Shown: in pieces, positions 60,902-64,000 of the stretch
Numbering within the stretch: position 1 is the first letter of the stretch
Layout of the letters: every line of letters starts with the position of its first letter
NCBI RefSeq assembly: GCF_033025475.1
Contig: NZ_CP130322.1
Coordinates: 2,795,001 to 2,859,000, forward strand
DNA: 64,000 nucleotides
Reading direction: 5' to 3'
Source of the DNA: Sphingomonas sp. C3-2
GTDB lineage: Bacteria > Pseudomonadota > Alphaproteobacteria > Sphingomonadales > Sphingomonadaceae
Translations under genes and position numbers: made by a program
Notes under the pieces: model-generated
Database searches by the model: none
Told to the model about the DNA's origin: nothing
Seen by the model: the letters and a program-made list of their open reading frames with translations, nothing else

Positions 60902-61321
60902 ATGCGGGGTTGGCGTTGGATCTGCGGGATCGCTGGCCTGGCCGTGCTGGCCGGGCTTGCACCGGCGGCGATCGCCCCGATTGCCGCACGGAGCACGACG
61001 CTCCCCGCGCTGACGCGCCTTATGGAGGGCAGCTGGGAGTTGCGTGAGCGTGGCGGCAAGGCCGCGCCGCAGCGCATCTGCGCGGCCGATCCGCTGGCAT
61101 TGATGCAGGTGCGCCACGCCGGGCGGGCCTGTTCGCGCTTCGTGATCGACAGCCAGTCCGACCGCGCCACCGTCCATTATACCTGCCCCGGCGTCGGCCA
61201 TGGCCGGACCACGCTGCGTGTCGAGACCAACCGGCTGGTCCAGATCGAAACCCAGGGTTTTGTCGAGGGGGCGCCCTTCCAGACGCGTTATGAGGGGCGC
61301 TTCGTCGGCCCGTGCCGATAA
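60902..61321 (+). CDS. Secreted DUF3617-like hypothetical protein
   Basis: This 139-residue protein has a signal peptide of about 28 residues ending in a hydrophobic core (GIAGLAVLAGLAPAA). It then contains GSWELRERGG, a conserved cysteine set (ICAADPLALMQ, CSRFVID and YTCPGVGHGRTTL) and ends in EGRFVGPC. The pattern of a GxW strand and paired cysteines is like DUF3617 proteins of sphingomonads. GAGGAG lies before ATG 60902. The function is unknown; it sits 55 bp after hslO on the same strand. Confidence 0.72.
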   Translation: MRGWRWICGIAGLAVLAGLAPAAIAPIAARSTTLPALTRLMEGSWELRERGGKAAPQRICAADPLALMQVRHAGRACSRFVIDSQSDRATVHYTCPGVGHGRTTLRVETNRLVQIETQGFVEGAPFQTRYEGRFVGPCR

Positions 61322-61432
61322 AGCGCCGCGCGGGGCGCTTCGTTCAGACTGGGTTTATCTGGCGCGCCTAATCTGGTGCATGTGTCGGGATCGACACGCA
61401 TTTGCTCCCAAAGTGGCCGCTAGGCCGTAACT

Positions 61433-61461
61433 GGGTCGCGGTCCGAACAGGACCGCGGCCC
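61433..61461. terminator. Stem-loop in the hslO/queC gap
   Basis: GGGTCGCGGTCC pairs with GGACCGCGGCCC around GAACA (12 bp, one G-T wobble) and is followed by AATCTTT. It is a moderate intrinsic terminator candidate; no preQ1 riboswitch-like pattern was seen around it. Confidence 0.45.
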
Positions 61462-61543
61462 AATCTTTAGGGGGCGCCACGGGGCGTCAGGGGCGGGCTG
61501 GGGCTTGCCACCGGCGGCGTGAGGGCGTAGCGGGCCAGCCATC

Positions 61544-62236
61544 ATGGACATTACCGAAAACAAGGGCGCACGGCGCGCCGTGGTGCTGCTCTCGGGCGGG
61601 CTGGACTCGATGGTCTGCGCCGGGCTGGCCAAGGAAGCGGGCTTCAATGTGCTCGCGCTCACGATCGACTATAATCAGCGGCACCGTGTCGAGCTGGACG
61701 CTGCTGCGCGTATCGCCAGGCATATCGGCGTCGAACGCCATATCGTTCTCCCGCTCGATCTGCGCGGCTTTGGCGGGTCGGCGCTGACCGACGATATCGA
61801 TGTGCCCAAGAGCGGGGTCGAGGAAGACGATATTCCCGTCACCTATGTGCCCGCGCGCAACACGATCTTCCTGTCGGTCGCGCTGGGCTGGGCCGAGGCG
61901 GCGGGCGCGCGCGACATCTATGTCGGCGTCAACGCGCTCGATTATTCGGGCTATCCCGATTGCCGTCCCGAATTCATCGCGGGCTTTGAAAAGCTGGCGG
62001 AACTGGCCACCAAGGCCGGTGTGAACGGAGAGCCGTTCAAGTTCCGCGCGCCGCTGCAATATATGGGCAAGGCCGAGATCGCGAAGGAAGCCGCGCGGCT
62101 GGGGCTGGATAGCGGCATGAGCTGGTCCTGCTACGATCCCACGCCCGAGGGCAAGCCCTGTGGCGGGTGCGACAGCTGTCGCCTGCGCGCCAAGGGGTTC
62201 GAGGAAGCCGGGCTGGTGGACGGCGCCGTCGCATGA
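61544..62236 (+). CDS. queC: 7-cyano-7-deazaguanine synthase
   Basis: This 230-residue protein has the ATP-binding [60 protein letters not shown], and the zinc cysteines in [20 protein letters not shown]. It turns 7-carboxy-7-deazaguanine into preQ0 with ammonia and ATP in queuosine synthesis. The start is ATG 61544. queE overlaps its stop by 4 bp (ATGA). Confidence 0.96.
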   Translation: MDITENKGARRAVVLLSGGLDSMVCAGLAKEAGFNVLALTIDYNQRHRVELDAAARIARHIGVERHIVLPLDLRGFGGSALTDDIDVPKSGVEEDDIPVTYVPARNTIFLSVALGWAEAAGARDIYVGVNALDYSGYPDCRPEFIAGFEKLAELATKAGVNGEPFKFRAPLQYMGKAEIAKEAARLGLDSGMSWSCYDPTPEGKPCGGCDSCRLRAKGFEEAGLVDGAVA

Positions 62237-62865
62237 CCTATGCCGTCAAGGAAATGTTCCTGACGCTGCAGGGGGAAGGGCGGCAGGCCGGTCGCCGCGC
62301 CGTCTTCCTGCGCTTTGCCGGGTGCAACCTCTGGTCGGGGCGCGAGCAGGACCGCGCCACGGCCGATTGTCGCTTCTGCGATACCGATTTCGTCGGCACC
62401 GATGGCACGGGGGGCGGCAAGTTTCCCGAGGCCGCCGATCTGGCGCGCGCGGTGGCGGCACTGTGGGGCGAGGACCGTAGCTTGGCCTATATCGTCTGCA
62501 CGGGGGGCGAACCGCTGTTGCAGGTCGATGCGCCCCTTATCGATGCGCTGCACGCCGAAGGCTTTACCATCGCGGTTGAAACCAATGGCACGCTGCCCGC
62601 GCCCGCAGGGATCGACTGGATCTGCGTCAGCCCCAAGGCGGAGACGGACATCGTCCAGCGCCAGGGCAATGAACTGAAGCTCGTCTGGCCGCAGCCGGGC
62701 AGCGATGTCGATGCGATGGAGGGCTGGGCCTTCGACCATTTCCTCGTCCAGCCGATGGACGATGTGCGCGGTCAGGCCAATGTCGAGGCCGCGATCGATT
62801 TCGCGATGACGCGGCCCAAATGGCATTTGTCGCTTCAGGCGCACAAGGCGCTTGGCCTGCGCTGA
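62233..62865 (+). CDS. queE: 7-carboxy-7-deazaguanine synthase
   Basis: This 210-residue radical SAM enzyme begins [18 protein letters not shown]. The iron-sulphur cysteines are Cys31, Cys46 and Cys49: a CX14CX2C spacing instead of the standard CX3CX2C, as known for the proteobacterial group. It also has the CTGGEPLLQ glycine-rich strand and VETNGTL. It converts carboxytetrahydropterin to carboxydeazaguanine. It is coupled to queC. Confidence 0.94.
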   Translation: MTYAVKEMFLTLQGEGRQAGRRAVFLRFAGCNLWSGREQDRATADCRFCDTDFVGTDGTGGGKFPEAADLARAVAALWGEDRSLAYIVCTGGEPLLQVDAPLIDALHAEGFTIAVETNGTLPAPAGIDWICVSPKAETDIVQRQGNELKLVWPQPGSDVDAMEGWAFDHFLVQPMDDVRGQANVEAAIDFAMTRPKWHLSLQAHKALGLR

Positions 62866-62904
62866 GCAGGCCGAGCGTTCATTTCCGTTCGACCAGCGCG
62901 GTGA

Positions 62905-63561
62905 TCAGACCGCGCACTGCTTCTTCAGGCTGTTCTTCTTGTCCCAGCAACGCGATTCCAGCGGAACAACGCGCCCGGCATAGCTCGGCATCACGAAGCG
63001 CGGGAATTGCTGTTCGCCTGCCGGCAGCAGGCTGTTGCGGAATTCCTTGAGGCGCGTCGAAGCCAGTTCGCCCAGCTTGCCGGTGGGCGTGAACAAGGCC
63101 GCGCGGCCGATACGGCTTGCCGTGAGGCAGAAGCCCAGCTGGCCCCGGACCGTCGAAAAGCCCGAATAGGTGCGCGTGCCATATTGGTCGAGCGCGGTCA
63201 TCGCGGCCTTGGGGTTCTTGTTCTTGCGCTTGAAATAGTTTTCCAGCGCCTTGTACGCGCGGGCCAGCTCATCGTCATGATCGTTGAGCAGATAATTATA
63301 CTGGTTGAGCGTCAGCAGCGTCGGTTCGAACTGGCACTGTAGCGCCGCGACGTTCAGCCCGGCGCGCATGCTCCACAGCATGGCTGCGCGCAATTCCTCG
63401 GGCTTGGCGTCAGGCAGCGGCAACAGCACACCGGGTTCGCTGCCCGTCACCGGCACGTCGGTGAAATTGGGTGATTTCAAGAAAAGCTGTGCCGACGCCG
63501 GAGTTGCGACCGCACCGATGACGCCAATTGCCAGCGCCACTGCGTACCTGATCCCCGCCAT
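62905..63561 (-). CDS. Secreted hypothetical protein
   Basis: This 218-residue protein has a signal peptide of about 24 residues (ALAIGVIGAVATPASA then QLF). It contains LWSMRAGLNVAALQCQF, a NYLLNDHDDELARAYKALENY helix and several cysteines near QLGFCLTASR, ESRCWD and the terminal KKQCAV. The start is ATG 63561 (an upstream ATG at 63597 is out of signal-peptide context). It seems a periplasmic or secreted protein of the sphingomonads; no name is known to me. It is convergent with queE, 39 bp apart. Confidence 0.7.
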   Translation of the reverse strand: MAGIRYAVALAIGVIGAVATPASAQLFLKSPNFTDVPVTGSEPGVLLPLPDAKPEELRAAMLWSMRAGLNVAALQCQFEPTLLTLNQYNYLLNDHDDELARAYKALENYFKRKNKNPKAAMTALDQYGTRTYSGFSTVRGQLGFCLTASRIGRAALFTPTGKLGELASTRLKEFRNSLLPAGEQQFPRFVMPSYAGRVVPLESRCWDKKNSLKKQCAV

Positions 63562-63704
63562 GATAAATTCCCGCCTTAATGCTGATACGCCTACCAAAGT
63601 CCTTGCCTAGATTCTTTGGGACTCCGGCTCAAGGCCTAAGTCGGCTTTCGGGCGTGGGCGCGACACGGGCGGGCGAAAACCCCGTATTTTCACCGGCGCA
63701 GACG

Positions 63705-63743
63705 CAAAAAAGGGGCGCCCGGAAAGGCCCGGACGCCCCTTTT
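63705..63743. terminator. Bidirectional terminator-like hairpin
   Basis: A run of A, GGGGCG pairing with CGCCCC with an inner CCGG pair, and a TTTT tail. On the minus strand it would end the lipoprotein gene at 63761-64000; its upstream A run makes it bidirectional in form. Confidence 0.75.
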
Positions 63744-63760
63744 CAACCGATCGCCTGCGA

Positions 63761-64000
63761 TCAGTTTGCGTTGGTTGCGTTCGCCGTCGCATTGGCGGCT
63801 TCGACCGCGTTGGCGGCGTTCGCGTCGGCGGTCAGGTTGGCGTCGGCCACATTGCCGTCAACGCCGGTTGCCGCGTCGGTGTTGGTCATCATGTCGTTGG
63901 TCGAACCTTCCATCATCGAATCTTCGACGTTCAGTTCGGTGACATTGGCGGTGTCGTTCGAGGCGACGGGCTCGCTCTTGCCGCATGCCGAAACGGCAAG
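63761..64000 (-). CDS. Small lipoprotein with Ala/Asn-rich tail, partial
   Basis: This minus-strand gene enters from the right edge; its last 79 residues and the stop at 63761 are visible. The first codons read LAVSACGKSEPVA, a lipobox with Cys, so only the signal peptide is missing. The mature part is acidic then rich in repeated Ala-Asn (ANAANAVEAANATANATNAN) with paired Met residues (DSMMEGS, NDMMTN). It is an outer- or inner-membrane anchored lipoprotein of low complexity with unknown function. Confidence 0.72.
   Translation of the reverse strand, partial: LAVSACGKSEPVASNDTANVTELNVEDSMMEGSTNDMMTNTDAATGVDGNVADANLTADANAANAVEAANATANATNAN

Noticed and set aside
61322-61543. A preQ1 riboswitch upstream of queC
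   Set aside because: The region has a GC hairpin but neither the preQ1-I nor the preQ1-II core pattern was found by eye.

Overview
The window is high-GC alphaproteobacterial chromosome. It looks like a sphingomonad (Sphingomonas, Sphingobium, Sphingopyxis or a relative). The evidence is several large TonB-dependent receptors, a proline-rich TonB with ExbB and two ExbDs, a GcrA cell-cycle regulator, and the gene mix purC/purS/purQ, parC/parE, argD-argF-hslO and queC-queE. No insertion sequence, integrase, phage gene, CRISPR array or rRNA operon was seen.

Region 1 (1-13.4 kb) is accessory and the most distinctive part. After the end of a Baeyer-Villiger-type monooxygenase come an ECF sigma factor, a FecR anti-sigma factor, a receptor with an STN signalling domain, and an exported PTP-like phosphatase in a translationally coupled chain that ends at a strong terminator. 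A second, paralogous receptor-phosphatase pair follows. It is preceded by an unusual regulator with two TetR-type DNA-binding domains and followed by an MFS transporter. The simplest reading is two versions of one uptake route for a phosphorylated compound: import across the outer membrane, dephosphorylation in the periplasm, and transport across the inner membrane. One copy would be under cell-surface signalling and the other under TetR-like repression. The substrate is unknown. A tRNA-Arg(UCU) gene closes this region with its 3' end facing it.

Region 2 (13.5-28.2 kb) holds a YhhQ-type queuosine-precursor transporter, a radical SAM enzyme with an N-terminal SPASM-like domain, a third TonB receptor, a minus-strand purine cluster interrupted by an M16 peptidase lipoprotein, a methyltransferase-like/HAD (COG5610-like) pair, a small orphan gene and a LysR regulator. 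Region 3 (28.3-44.5 kb) is mostly housekeeping: parC, a GGDEF-EAL protein, the chain DUF1285-Nudix-CCA transferase, folB with a FolM-like reductase, tonB-exbB-exbD-exbD, an ABC exporter, a PHA depolymerase and small orphan genes, including an easily missed 36-residue membrane peptide.

Region 4 (44.5-64 kb) has an SDR oxidoreductase, a lower-GC HEPN-like orphan behind a 22-bp tandem duplication, thiolase and MaoC hydratase, recO, leuB, metZ, apaG, a second LysR with an acetyltransferase, a cytochrome c lipoprotein, parE, gcrA, an ABC-2 permease, argD-argF, hslO, queC-queE and two exported proteins of unknown function. The last one runs off the window. Start sites were chosen by Shine-Dalgarno spacing and family length, so several differ from the longest open frame.
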